From assembly GCA_003225595.1 (NCBI GenBank), contig QIAR01000007.1, positions 1 through 12,733 of the forward strand: a stretch of 12,733 nucleotides of DNA, in the 5' to 3' direction. A program made the position numbers and the translations under genes. This document shows, in pieces, positions 1-6,539 of this stretch. The notes beneath the pieces are model-generated. The model worked only from the letters and a program-made list of their open reading frames with translations, had not been told where the DNA came from and ran no database searches. Every line of letters begins with the position of its first letter. Positions within the stretch are counted from its first letter, which is position 1. The DNA is from Acidobacteriota bacterium. GTDB lineage: Bacteria > Acidobacteriota > Terriglobia > Terriglobales > Acidobacteriaceae.

Positions 1-677
1 TTAAAGAACAGCCCAGCGGCGCTCTATTGGCTTCTTCCGATCCCATCCACGTGACCAGTCGCGGCATGACCGCGCATCGTAGCCCCGCAGTCGCTGTTTA
101 TACCGGCGGCGCCCGGCTCTGGCAGAACGCCAATGTCGTCGAGGCGCCTAACATCCAATTCGATCGCGACCGGCGCTATGTCGCAGCTGAGGGAAATGGG
201 CAGCCGGTATCTACTGTACTCGTCCAAGTCGACAAGGCCGGCAAAGCCACGCCCGTCACGATCACTGCCACGAGCCTCACGTATGCCGATAGCGAACGCA
301 AGGTGCATTTCGCGGGTGGTGTCCTGGTCAAAGGAGCAGACATGACCATCACCGCGAAGCAGATGGATGTCCTCCTACTTACGCGCACTCAAGCTTCTAC
401 GAATCAGTCGCTTGCAGGTGAAGGACGCCTCGATAAGATTGTTGCGAATGGCAATGTCGTCATCCAACAACCCGCCCGTCGGGCCACCGGAGAGAAGCTG
501 GTTTACAGCGCTTCAGAGGACAAGTTCGTGCTGACTGGCGGATCGCCTAGCATTTTTGATGCCGAACACGGGCAGATTACCGGTGATTCGTTGACTTTCT
601 ACAAACGCGATGATAGGGTTCTGGTGGAAGGAAGAGAGACCTCCCCAACGGTCACCCACACGCGAGTGGCAAGATAA
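1..677 (+). CDS. lptA: LptA/OstA-like LPS transport protein, C-terminal part (5' truncated by window edge)
   Basis: The reading frame is open from the first complete codon at position 3, so the gene begins outside the window; the TTG at 27 is not a real start. About 225 residues are visible. The sequence is rich in alternating beta-strand and Gly/Asn turns typical of the OstA/LptA jellyroll, with phrases such as VHFAGGVLVKGADMTITAKQ and LTGGSPSIFDAEHGQITGDS. LptA forms the periplasmic bridge that carries lipopolysaccharide from the LptBFGC complex to LptD. The TAA stop is followed immediately by the ATG of lptB, with no gap, which supports both the assignment and translational coupling. In related bacteria this polypeptide may also carry an LptC-like N-terminal part; that cannot be judged here. 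Whether it is LptA proper or an LptC-LptA fusion is open. Confidence 0.8.
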   Translation, partial: KEQPSGALLASSDPIHVTSRGMTAHRSPAVAVYTGGARLWQNANVVEAPNIQFDRDRRYVAAEGNGQPVSTVLVQVDKAGKATPVTITATSLTYADSERKVHFAGGVLVKGADMTITAKQMDVLLLTRTQASTNQSLAGEGRLDKIVANGNVVIQQPARRATGEKLVYSASEDKFVLTGGSPSIFDAEHGQITGDSLTFYKRDDRVLVEGRETSPTVTHTRVAR

Positions 678-1406
678 ATGCACACGCTGGCCACGGACGA
701 AATCGGCAAATCCTACCGCGGCCGGCGAGTAGTAAACGGCGTAAGTTTGCGCGTAGAGCAGGGCGAAGTTGTTGGTTTACTTGGACCTAACGGCGCTGGT
801 AAGACTACCTCCTTCTATGCCATCGTTGGTCTGATACCCCCCGACACAGGCCGCGTCTTAATCGATGAAGAAGACATCACTGATGTGCCAATGTACCTGC
901 GGGCGCGCCAGTATGGCATCAGTTATCTACCCCAGGAAGCCTCCGTCTTTCGCAAGCTGACGGTTGAAGAAAACATCCTTGCAGTGCTTGAGGCGCAACC
1001 AATGTCCTGGCACGAGCGCCGCGAGAAGATGGATATGCTGATCGATCAATTGGGGCTGGAGCATATCCGCCAGAATCGCGGTTACGCTCTCTCCGGGGGC
1101 GAGCGCCGACGCGTGGAAATTGCTCGCTGCCTCTGTATCAATCCGACCTTCATCTTGCTGGATGAACCGTTTTCGGGGATCGACCCGATCGCTGTGCTCG
1201 ATCTGCAGAAGATCATTAGCGATCTGAAGGCCAGTGGCATCGGTATTCTGATCACCGATCATAATGTGCGTGAGACCCTGTCTGTAACGGACCGGGCATA
1301 CATCATTAACGAGGGACGAATTTTCCGCTCCGGGACGCCGGAGCAGTTGGGTAACGACCCGGAGGTGCGGCGGGTGTATTTGGGCGAGAGTTTCTCGCTG
1401 GTGTGA
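678..1406 (+). CDS. lptB: LPS export ABC transporter ATP-binding protein LptB
   Basis: This 242-residue protein is the cytoplasmic ATPase that powers lipopolysaccharide extraction from the inner membrane by LptFG. Walker A is GPNGAGKTT (residues 36-44), the Q-loop glutamine is Q86 in SYLPQEASVF, the signature is LSGGE (138-142), Walker B is FILLDE (158-163) with catalytic E163, and the switch histidine is H195 in TDHNVRET. Length and these motif contexts (QEASVFRKLTVEEN, DEPFSGIDPIAV) are diagnostic for LptB rather than other ABC ATPases. The ATG sits directly on the lptA stop codon without a clear independent ribosome binding site, so coupled translation is likely. The order lptA-lptB-rpoN-hpf matches the arrangement known from proteobacteria. 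Confidence 0.96.
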   Translation: MHTLATDEIGKSYRGRRVVNGVSLRVEQGEVVGLLGPNGAGKTTSFYAIVGLIPPDTGRVLIDEEDITDVPMYLRARQYGISYLPQEASVFRKLTVEENILAVLEAQPMSWHERREKMDMLIDQLGLEHIRQNRGYALSGGERRRVEIARCLCINPTFILLDEPFSGIDPIAVLDLQKIISDLKASGIGILITDHNVRETLSVTDRAYIINEGRIFRSGTPEQLGNDPEVRRVYLGESFSLV

Positions 1407-1413
1407 GAAAGCA

Positions 1414-1483
1414 TTAACCACAAAGGACACGAAGGAACACAAAGGGAAATCGTTCGTGAAGCTTTAGTGCCCTTCGTGGTTAA
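1414..1483. repeat. Intergenic inverted repeat with about 10-bp phased AAAGG units
   Basis: The lptB-rpoN gap holds TTAACCAC (1414-1421) and its exact reverse complement GTGGTTAA (1476-1483). CACGAAGG (1428-1435) is also complemented by CCTTCGTG (1471-1478). Three copies of (A/G)AAGG start at 1422, 1431 and 1441, 9-10 bp apart. No T-run follows, so this is not a classic intrinsic terminator. It resembles dispersed intergenic repeats seen in acidobacterial genomes; that comparison is from memory and untested. Confidence 0.6.
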
Positions 1484-1531
1484 GAATAGAAAGATTTCGT
1501 GGGGCTTTCATGCCCCAAGAAGATCCGAACT

Positions 1532-3307
1532 ATGGTGTTGCTGCAACACAAGTTAAGCGTCAAACTGTCACAGCGTCAGATCCTGACCCCGGGTCTGGTG
1601 CAGATGGTCTCGGTCCTTGCCCTCAACAAGCTTGAGCTCAAGGACATGATCACCGCTGAAATGGTGGAAAATCCCGTTCTGGAAGAACTGGAAGACTCGG
1701 TTCCCCTACTCGATGAAGTAGGCCGCCGCGAGGAGGAGCGCGACCGCCCTGCCGCCGAAGAAACTCCTGTAACACCCGAGGAGAAGAAAGATCCCTTCGA
1801 AGAGATTGATTTTGGCTCTTTCTTTCAGGACTACCTCGATCCCGGCTACCGCAGCCCGGGCGAAATGGAAGATGTCGAACGCCCGTCTTTCGAAAATTTC
1901 CTTTCCAAGCCCAGCAATCTTACGGATCACCTGATGTGGCAATTGGGCGCGATCCCGGTTCGTACACAAGTGCGAGAGGCTGCCGAACTTATCATCGGCA
2001 ATCTGAACGAGGATGGATACCTGATCGCAAGCGACGATGAACTGATGGGCGTAATTGCTCCCGCTCCACCCCAGGCGGACGCAGTAGCCCAAGAGATGGT
2101 GGTGAAGGAAGCCGCGGCGCTCGGACTGGCCGCAGTCGGTGAAGAGGAAAACGCTGACTCCAGCACGGCCGACTGGAACGCGCAAGTTGCCGAACTCGGT
2201 GACAATTCTGCAGCTACGGCTGCCGTACCGGCACCCGAAATCGTTGCCGAACCCGCAGCGGCACCTCAATCAACTGCCGCTCCCGTTGAGGAAGCAGTAA
2301 AGGCGGCAACTCCGTCCAGCAGACCCACTTACAAGCCTGGCTTCAACCGGGGCGACCTCGCCGAAGCTCTCGAAGTAGTGCGTCAGATGGATCCTCCAGG
2401 CGTCGCCTGCCGCGACTTGCGCGAGTGTCTGCTCTATCAATTGCGCTACCACCAGCAGCAACTCGCCCAACTCAAGAACGGCAACGGAGAGGCCACCGCC
2501 CAGGTGATCGCCGATGCAATTGCTGTGGTGGACCAGCATCTGCGCGCGCTTCAGAACAAGCAACACAAAGAGATCTCTAAAGCTATCGGCCATCCCATCG
2601 AGGCGGTGCAGCAGGCCCTCGACTACATCAGGACACTCGATCCGCGTCCCGGCCTCCGCTACAACAAAGTGCAGCCGCGCCTGATTGAACCCGACGTGGC
2701 TTTCATCAAGCATGGAGACGAATGGTTGTGCCTGATGAACGATGATGATGTTCCTCAGCTCCGCCTGAACCCGGCGTACAAGCGCTTGCTTACCCGCGAC
2801 ACCAACGACAAGGACACGCGCAACTACGTCAAAGAGCGCTACAAGAGCGCCATCCAGCTGATCAAGAACATCGAACAGCGCAAGCAGACGATCATGAAAG
2901 TCTGTTACTCCATCGTGGCCCGCCAGCAGGAATTCCTGGAAAAAGGAATTGATTGTCTAAAGCCCATGATGATCAAGGAGGTGGCCGAAGAAATCGGCGT
3001 ACATCCGTCCACCGTCAGCCGTGCGGTGGCCAACAAGTACGCCCACACTCCACAGGGAGTATTCGAACTGCGTTACTTCTTCAGCGAGAGCGTGCAGGGG
3101 CCGGAGGGCGGTAACACTTCGTTGCTTATTCTCAAGCGCCGTGTCAAGAAGCTCATCGCGGAGGAAGATCCCACTCGGCCGTTAACCGACGAACAGATCA
3201 CCCGCATCCTTCAGTCGCAGGGTATCCAGGTCACTCGCCGAACGGTAGCGAAGTATCGTGAGGACATGCGCATCCCAAGTACTCACCAGCGCAGAGTCAA
3301 GAAGTAA
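1532..3307 (+). CDS. rpoN: RNA polymerase sigma-54 factor RpoN
   Basis: Sigma-54 directs RNA polymerase to -24/-12 promoters that need AAA+ activators. Region I is residues 1-45 (QHKLSVKLSQRQILTPGLVQ), followed by an acidic linker, the core-binding domain, a helix-turn-helix at about 480-503 (MIKEVAEEIGVHPSTVSRAV) and the RpoN box TRRTVAKYR at 568-576, where the usual first Ala is Thr. I start at ATG 1532 (591 aa), since region I normally begins a few residues after the start; the frame extends back to a GTG at 1499, which would add 11 residues without family resemblance. About residues 176-269 form an Ala/Pro/Glu-rich, low-complexity stretch inside the core-binding domain, making the protein about 100 residues longer than the roughly 480-residue enterobacterial form. 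It follows lptB after a repeat-bearing gap of 125 nt. Confidence 0.95.
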   Translation: MVLLQHKLSVKLSQRQILTPGLVQMVSVLALNKLELKDMITAEMVENPVLEELEDSVPLLDEVGRREEERDRPAAEETPVTPEEKKDPFEEIDFGSFFQDYLDPGYRSPGEMEDVERPSFENFLSKPSNLTDHLMWQLGAIPVRTQVREAAELIIGNLNEDGYLIASDDELMGVIAPAPPQADAVAQEMVVKEAAALGLAAVGEEENADSSTADWNAQVAELGDNSAATAAVPAPEIVAEPAAAPQSTAAPVEEAVKAATPSSRPTYKPGFNRGDLAEALEVVRQMDPPGVACRDLRECLLYQLRYHQQQLAQLKNGNGEATAQVIADAIAVVDQHLRALQNKQHKEISKAIGHPIEAVQQALDYIRTLDPRPGLRYNKVQPRLIEPDVAFIKHGDEWLCLMNDDDVPQLRLNPAYKRLLTRDTNDKDTRNYVKERYKSAIQLIKNIEQRKQTIMKVCYSIVARQQEFLEKGIDCLKPMMIKEVAEEIGVHPSTVSRAVANKYAHTPQGVFELRYFFSESVQGPEGGNTSLLILKRRVKKLIAEEDPTRPLTDEQITRILQSQGIQVTRRTVAKYREDMRIPSTHQRRVKK

Positions 3308-3309
3308 AA

Positions 3310-3419
3310 GAGTGCAGAAGTAAGAAGTCAGAGTGCAGAAGTAAAACCTCGGAGGTGAGCGGACGGAATGCAGCGCTGGTGATTCATTGAATTCTGCATT
3401 TTAACTTCTTACTTCCGAC
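3310..3419. repeat. Heptamer tandem array with inverted partner, rpoN-hpf gap
   Basis: Beginning 2 nt after the rpoN stop are five contiguous 7-bp units: GAGTGCA, GAAGTAA, GAAGTCA, GAGTGCA, GAAGTAA (3310-3344). The last codon plus stop of rpoN (3301-3307) also reads GAAGTAA. Downstream, TTCTGCA, TTTTAAC, TTCTTAC, TTCCGAC (3392-3419) are again 7 bp apart and are largely the reverse complement of the left array; arms 3317-3340 and 3392-3415 can pair with a few mismatches. A folded transcript could form a long imperfect hairpin before hpf. Confidence 0.75.
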
Positions 3420-3474
3420 TTCCCCCAATGCAGTGCCCAATTTGTGTTAGGTACGAATCCGAGGAGGGGCGCTC

Positions 3475-4068
3475 ATGAACGTGGAATACACCGGCAGGCA
3501 ATACGAAATCGCTCCCGACATCCGCAAAGAAGTCGAAATCGGGCTAGCGAAAATCCGCAAAATCCTGGGTGATAAGTTTGAAGCCAAGGTAATTCTGGTG
3601 GTGGAGAAGCGCCGCCACAAGGCGGAAATCACTATCAGTCCGCGCAATGGCCCCATCGTCGGGCTGGCGGAGGCTGGAGACATGAAGGCCGCCGTAAACG
3701 AAGCGCTTGAGCACCTCCAAAAGCAAGCGCTGAAATACAAAACTCGTTGGCGTACAAAGAAACGTAAGGCGCACAAGAAATGGAACGGCGAGTCATCGCA
3801 GGAAGAAGTCACCGCCGCGGTGGAGGTTGCCCAATTGACCGCCGTGCCCATGGTAGTGCACAAATTTCCTGCCGTTGCGAAAACTACTGACGTTCACCTA
3901 GTGCATTCTGATGAAGCTGTTGCCAGGCATCCCATGACATTGGAGGAAGCGATCAAGGAGGCCCACTTCCGCGACCGCGACGTCTTCGTCTTCCGCGATC
4001 CGAAAGGGAGGGTGATGATCCTGCACCGCACGCGCGATGGAAAGATGGAGCTGATCGAGGCACCGTAG
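3475..4068 (+). CDS. hpf: Long-form ribosome hibernation promoting factor (HPF/RaiA family)
   Basis: This 197-residue protein should bind the 30S decoding centre and dimerise ribosomes into inactive 100S particles in stationary phase. The N-terminal ribosome-binding domain (about 1-95) starts MNVEYTGRQYEIAPDIRKEV and includes the basic VEKRRHKAEITI strand; a very basic stretch (RWRTKKRKAHKKW, 91-103) follows. After a linker, the C-terminal dimerisation domain (about 150-197) shows PMTLEEAIKEA, VFVFRDPKGRVMILHRTRDG and a final LIEAP. The C-terminal domain identifies the long form (about 180-200 aa) rather than short enterobacterial Hpf. A strong Shine-Dalgarno AGGAGG at 3462-3467, 7 nt before the ATG, fixes the start. 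Position after rpoN is conserved across many bacteria. The terminator at 4140 lies 71 nt past the stop. Confidence 0.95.
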   Translation: MNVEYTGRQYEIAPDIRKEVEIGLAKIRKILGDKFEAKVILVVEKRRHKAEITISPRNGPIVGLAEAGDMKAAVNEALEHLQKQALKYKTRWRTKKRKAHKKWNGESSQEEVTAAVEVAQLTAVPMVVHKFPAVAKTTDVHLVHSDEAVARHPMTLEEAIKEAHFRDRDVFVFRDPKGRVMILHRTRDGKMELIEAP

Positions 4069-4139
4069 GGAAATCAACGAATGAAGGCACAGGCTTCCGG
4101 CCCGTGCGTGCAGTACGCAGGTCGGCAGTGCAGTTTTTC

Positions 4140-4165
4140 GGGGCACGCTCACGCGTGCCCCTTTT
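4140..4165 (+). terminator. Intrinsic terminator after hpf
   Basis: A perfect 9-bp stem, GGGGCACGC (4140-4148) with GCGTGCCCC (4153-4161), encloses a TCAC loop and is followed by TTTT. It lies 71 nt past the hpf stop and should end the lptA-lptB-rpoN-hpf transcript. Confidence 0.85.
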
Positions 4166-4273
4166 GCTCCGGTGGAGTCGCGGTGTCCTGCTCTCGCCCT
4201 CCTGACCGGGTGCTGTTCTACCTCCGGCGTGGAACGAGTGGCACTTGGCTAAACAAGGCAGCAACTTCTTCCC

Positions 4274-4642
4274 ATGGACGCCAGAGCAAACGTATCGGCT
4301 GCGCGGGGCATTTTTGGCCAGCTTTGTCCCAGGTGCCGCGCGGGGCGCATCTTTCGCTCTTCAATCTTCCGCGGTTTTCCCAAAATGCACGAGTGCTGCC
4401 CGGTCTGCGGTCTGAAGTTTGAGCGGGAAGAGGGCTATTTCCTCGGAGCCATGTATATCAGCTACGGCCTGGCGCTCATCGCCATCACTGTAGTGGCAGG
4501 CCTACTGTGGGCCTTCACCAGGTGGTCGATTGAGAAAACTGTCGTGCGCAGCGTTCTATTATTCGTGCCACTGGCTCCAACGCTTACACTCTTCTCGCGC
4601 GTACTCTGGATTTATCTCGACCGGTCAATTGATCCAGAATAA
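4274..4642 (+). CDS. DUF983 family zinc-ribbon membrane protein
   Basis: A 122-residue protein with two Cys pairs, CPRC (18-21) and CPVC (42-45), in the arrangement of the DUF983 family, followed by the typical GLKFEREEGYFLGAMYISYG. Two hydrophobic segments follow, about 63-82 and 93-113, so the N-terminal zinc-ribbon-like part probably lies on one side of the inner membrane with a helical hairpin after it. The biochemical role of DUF983 is not established. ATG 4274 is the only reasonable start because a TAA lies in frame at 4250-4252; its ribosome binding site is weak. The stop is 31 nt before the creatininase-family start, so the two are probably cotranscribed. The hpf terminator separates it from the upstream genes. 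Confidence 0.85.
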   Translation: MDARANVSAARGIFGQLCPRCRAGRIFRSSIFRGFPKMHECCPVCGLKFEREEGYFLGAMYISYGLALIAITVVAGLLWAFTRWSIEKTVVRSVLLFVPLAPTLTLFSRVLWIYLDRSIDPE

Positions 4643-4673
4643 TGTTTTCACCCCTGATGAGGAGAATAGTTTT

Positions 4674-5549
4674 ATGCTCTGCCAGCGCGTAATTGCGTTT
4701 TCCATGCTGCTGTTCAGTACGACTTTGTCCTGGTCCCAAGCAAAACTTTCTACTCATTGGGAGGAGCTGACCGCGAGCGACTTCCGCGAAGGCATACGCC
4801 GGTCGCAAGGCACGTGTCTGCTGCCCTTTGGGATCCTTGAAAAGCATGGCCCGCACCTGCCACTAGGCACCGATCTTCTGGACGTGCGTTATGCCGCACT
4901 GCATGCCGCCGACCAGGAGTACGCGGTGGTGTTTCCCGAGTACTACTTCGGGCAGATTTTCGAAGCCAAACACGAACCTGGCACCGTCGCCTACAGCACG
5001 CAGTTGCAACTCGCGCTCTTGCAGGAGACTACCGACGAGATGGCCCGCAACGGCTGCAAGAAGGTCCTTATCGTGAACGGGCACGGCGGGAACGAGCATC
5101 TTCTCCCCTTTTTCGCCCAGTCTCAGTTGGAGAGGCCGCGCGACTATGTGGTCTATGTTTTGGGGTCGGTCGAACCACCGCCCGGCGGACCGCCCCACAA
5201 GAGCACCGCCATAAATTGGCATGCGGGTGAGTCGGAAACATCCCATATGATGATTTCCCGTCCGGATCTCGTCCACATCGACCGAGCATCAGACGAGTCC
5301 GGCGCTGACCAGAAACGGCTAAATCTGCCTGAGAATGTCTATACTGGAATCTGGTGGTACGCCCGGTTCCCTTATCACTATTCCGGCGAAGGTGCACTGG
5401 CAACCCATGAACTGGGCGAGTACGACATGAAGGCTTGGGTTAGCGGAATCGTGAATGCCATCCGCGCCGTCAAAGCCGACCAGAATAGCCTGAAGCTTCA
5501 GAACCAGTTCTACGAGAAGAGCAAGCGTCCGCTGGATACACAGCCGTAA
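4674..5549 (+). CDS. Exported creatininase-family protein
   Basis: The start at ATG 4674 (291 aa) is set by AGGAG at 4660-4664 and by the signal peptide it exposes: a short N-terminus, a hydrophobic run (VIAFSMLLFSTTLSW) and SQA before a probable cleavage near residue 23. The in-frame ATG at 4530 lies inside the DUF983 gene and is rejected. Creatininase-family motifs are LEKHGPHLPLGTD (E56, H58, D67 as likely metal ligands), VNGHGGN (134-140, H137) and HAGESETSHM (183-192). The HGGN form is shared with amide hydrolases of this family other than true creatininase, so the substrate cannot be named. Export to the periplasm is unusual compared with cytoplasmic creatininase. It follows DUF983 closely, probably in one transcript. 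Confidence 0.9.
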   Translation: MLCQRVIAFSMLLFSTTLSWSQAKLSTHWEELTASDFREGIRRSQGTCLLPFGILEKHGPHLPLGTDLLDVRYAALHAADQEYAVVFPEYYFGQIFEAKHEPGTVAYSTQLQLALLQETTDEMARNGCKKVLIVNGHGGNEHLLPFFAQSQLERPRDYVVYVLGSVEPPPGGPPHKSTAINWHAGESETSHMMISRPDLVHIDRASDESGADQKRLNLPENVYTGIWWYARFPYHYSGEGALATHELGEYDMKAWVSGIVNAIRAVKADQNSLKLQNQFYEKSKRPLDTQP

Positions 5550-5635
5550 TTGCCGATGAACTGTTACCGCTCAGGCTTCGCGGCTTCTTGTCTATTGGGC
5601 CGCGGCTTGTAGGCCGAGGAACCGTGGCTCGGAGC

Positions 5636-5687
5636 TTTTCAGCAGAGGGCCGCAAAAGTCGCCTTTGCGACTTTAGCATGCTGAAAA
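5636..5687. repeat. Nested palindromic intergenic element
   Basis: Outer 9-bp arms TTTTCAGCA (5636-5644) and TGCTGAAAA (5679-5687) are perfect complements. They enclose a second perfect 8-bp hairpin, AAAGTCGC (5655-5662) with GCGACTTT (5667-5674) around a CTTT loop. It has the look of a REP-like dispersed element between two convergent transcription units. Confidence 0.75.
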
Positions 5688-5694
5688 CTGCTGG

Positions 5695-5725
5695 AGAAGA
5701 AAAAGGGGCACGTACCGCATGCCCC
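5695..5725 (-). terminator. Intrinsic terminator of the minus-strand small-protein operon
   Basis: Read on the minus strand, GGGGCA and TGCCCC (5720-5725 and 5705-5710) form a 6-bp G/C stem with a 9-nt interior, followed by TTTTTCTTC. It lies 86 nt past the stop of the 83-residue ORF. Its stem shares the GGGGCAC...TGCCCC bases of the hpf terminator. Confidence 0.6.
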
Positions 5726-5810
5726 TTCCGTGGCTCTGTCCAACTTAGCGTCTTACTTCGAGTTCGTTCAATACCTGCTGCACATTCTTCGTTGGGTGCC
5801 GCGCTGAGCC

Positions 5811-6062
5811 TCATTGTGGTTCGGTCTTATCTTCTATTTTCTGGGCCCCCTGACGCGTTTTCTTGGCCGTCTTGTGAGTGGCCTTTCGTGTTCCCTTTTT
5901 CACCTTGCGCCCGGTTTTCTTGATGGCACGCTTGGTGGAGCTCCCAGCCTCTTTGACGTCGCTCTTTGCTCCCTGGTCAGGTTGATTCGACTGGGCGAAA
6001 ACATTTCCTGCAAAAGCGAAGAGGAGCGCAAGAACGCACACTCCGCGCACAAAAAACTTCAT
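5811..6062 (-). CDS. Small exported Lys-rich protein
   Basis: An 83-residue protein of no family I can name with certainty. Residues 1-23 form a signal peptide (MKFFVRGVCVLALLFAFAGN, then VFA before Q24). The mature part has no hydrophobic segment and is dominated by Lys/Thr/Ala/Gln. From about 43 to 78 it is densely basic with histone-H1-like phrasing (KRAIKKTGRKVKKGTRKATH). Such a protein would be soluble, disordered or amphipathic, and positively charged in the periplasm, where it could bind envelope polyanions; that is inference. ATG 6062 has GAGGTG at 6068-6073, 5 nt upstream and overlapping the stop of the preceding 51-codon gene. That overlap, together with the terminator downstream, makes an operon and a real gene likely. 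Confidence 0.75.
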   Translation of the reverse strand: MKFFVRGVCVLALLFAFAGNVFAQSNQPDQGAKSDVKEAGSSTKRAIKKTGRKVKKGTRKATHKTAKKTRQGAQKIEDKTEPQ

Positions 6063-6064
6063 GG

Positions 6065-6220
6065 CTACACCTCACACTGCGTGCTACGTCCGCTCAGCAA
6101 ATTAATGATCAGAACCACCACCGCAATCACCAGCAGCAGGTGGACCAGGCTTCCGGCTACGTGGAAACTGAAACCCAATAGCCACAGGATCAGCAGAATC
6201 ACAAAAATCGTCCAAAGCAT
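6065..6220 (-). CDS. Small membrane protein, lmo0937 family-like
   Basis: A 51-residue ORF whose N-terminal sequence MLWTIFVILLILWLLGFSFH and following hydrophobic helix (HLLLVIAVVVLIINLL, 27-42) match the pattern I know for the lmo0937/DUF5670 small membrane proteins: two membrane helices joined by a short HVAGSLVH turn. Function is unknown; family members are widespread and often near stress genes. The start is supported by GGAG at 6231-6234 (10-nt spacing). The TAG stop ends 2 nt before the ATG of the 83-residue exported protein, and the latter's ribosome binding site lies over the stop, so translation is probably coupled. It is absent from usual long-ORF calls because of its size. The family assignment rests on recall of the motif, not a search. 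Confidence 0.8.
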   Translation of the reverse strand: MLWTIFVILLILWLLGFSFHVAGSLVHLLLVIAVVVLIINLLSGRSTQCEV

Positions 6221-6437
6221 AGTTGGTCATCTCCAGTTCGCAAACGCCCCTGCAAACGTGCAAAGGTGAAGCTTAGTCTAGGGTTCGTGCAGGTCTACTT
6301 CCATCGGGTTGTTGCTGTACTGGAGCGCGAGGTAGAAAGTTTCTGAGCCGGGTTCTACAGGCACCTAAGAAAGCAATTAAGGGTATGCCCGTAGAATGGA
6401 TCGCAATTTGAACCATCTCAGATCAACAGAACTGGGC

Positions 6438-6479
6438 TGACTAATGACTAATGACTACCGACCACCGACTAACGACCGC
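6438..6479. repeat. Six-copy 7-bp tandem array
   Basis: Six contiguous heptamers: TGACTAA, TGACTAA, TGACTAC, CGACCAC, CGACTAA, CGACCGC. The period is exactly 7 bp with no slips, and the later copies are diverged mainly by T/C and A/C changes. It lies 88 nt upstream of the proline dehydrogenase start. Confidence 0.85.
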
Positions 6480-6510
6480 CGCCCAACTCGTGATACAAGT
6501 TTCTGTAATC

Positions 6511-6539
6511 TTGATCCACGTGTCGGGCACCTCTAATCT
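6511..6539 (+). promoter_or_regulatory. Candidate sigma-70 promoter for proline dehydrogenase
   Basis: TTGATC (6511-6516) and TAATCT (6534-6539) are separated by 17 bp and lie 27 nt before the GTG start. The match to consensus is moderate at -35 (4/6) and poor at -10 (3/6), so this is tentative. Confidence 0.25.

Noticed and set aside
667..681. A good match to a sigma-54 promoter (TGGCAAG-N4-ATGC) at the lptA/lptB junction, tempting with rpoN nearby.
   Set aside because: The predicted transcript would start inside lptB about five codons after its ATG, with no suitable later start; two bases also differ from consensus. Likely chance.
4240..4254. TGGCAC just before DUF983, like the -24 half of a sigma-54 promoter.
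   Set aside because: No GC-containing -12 element (TTGC) occurs at the required distance.
4081..4422. An ORF of 113 codons on the + strand after hpf.
   Set aside because: It runs through the hpf terminator and into the DUF983 gene in another frame, with no family-like sequence.
4530..4673. A 48-residue N-terminal extension of the creatininase-family frame.
   Set aside because: It overlaps the DUF983 coding region, and the internal ATG 4674 has a good ribosome binding site and exposes a signal peptide.
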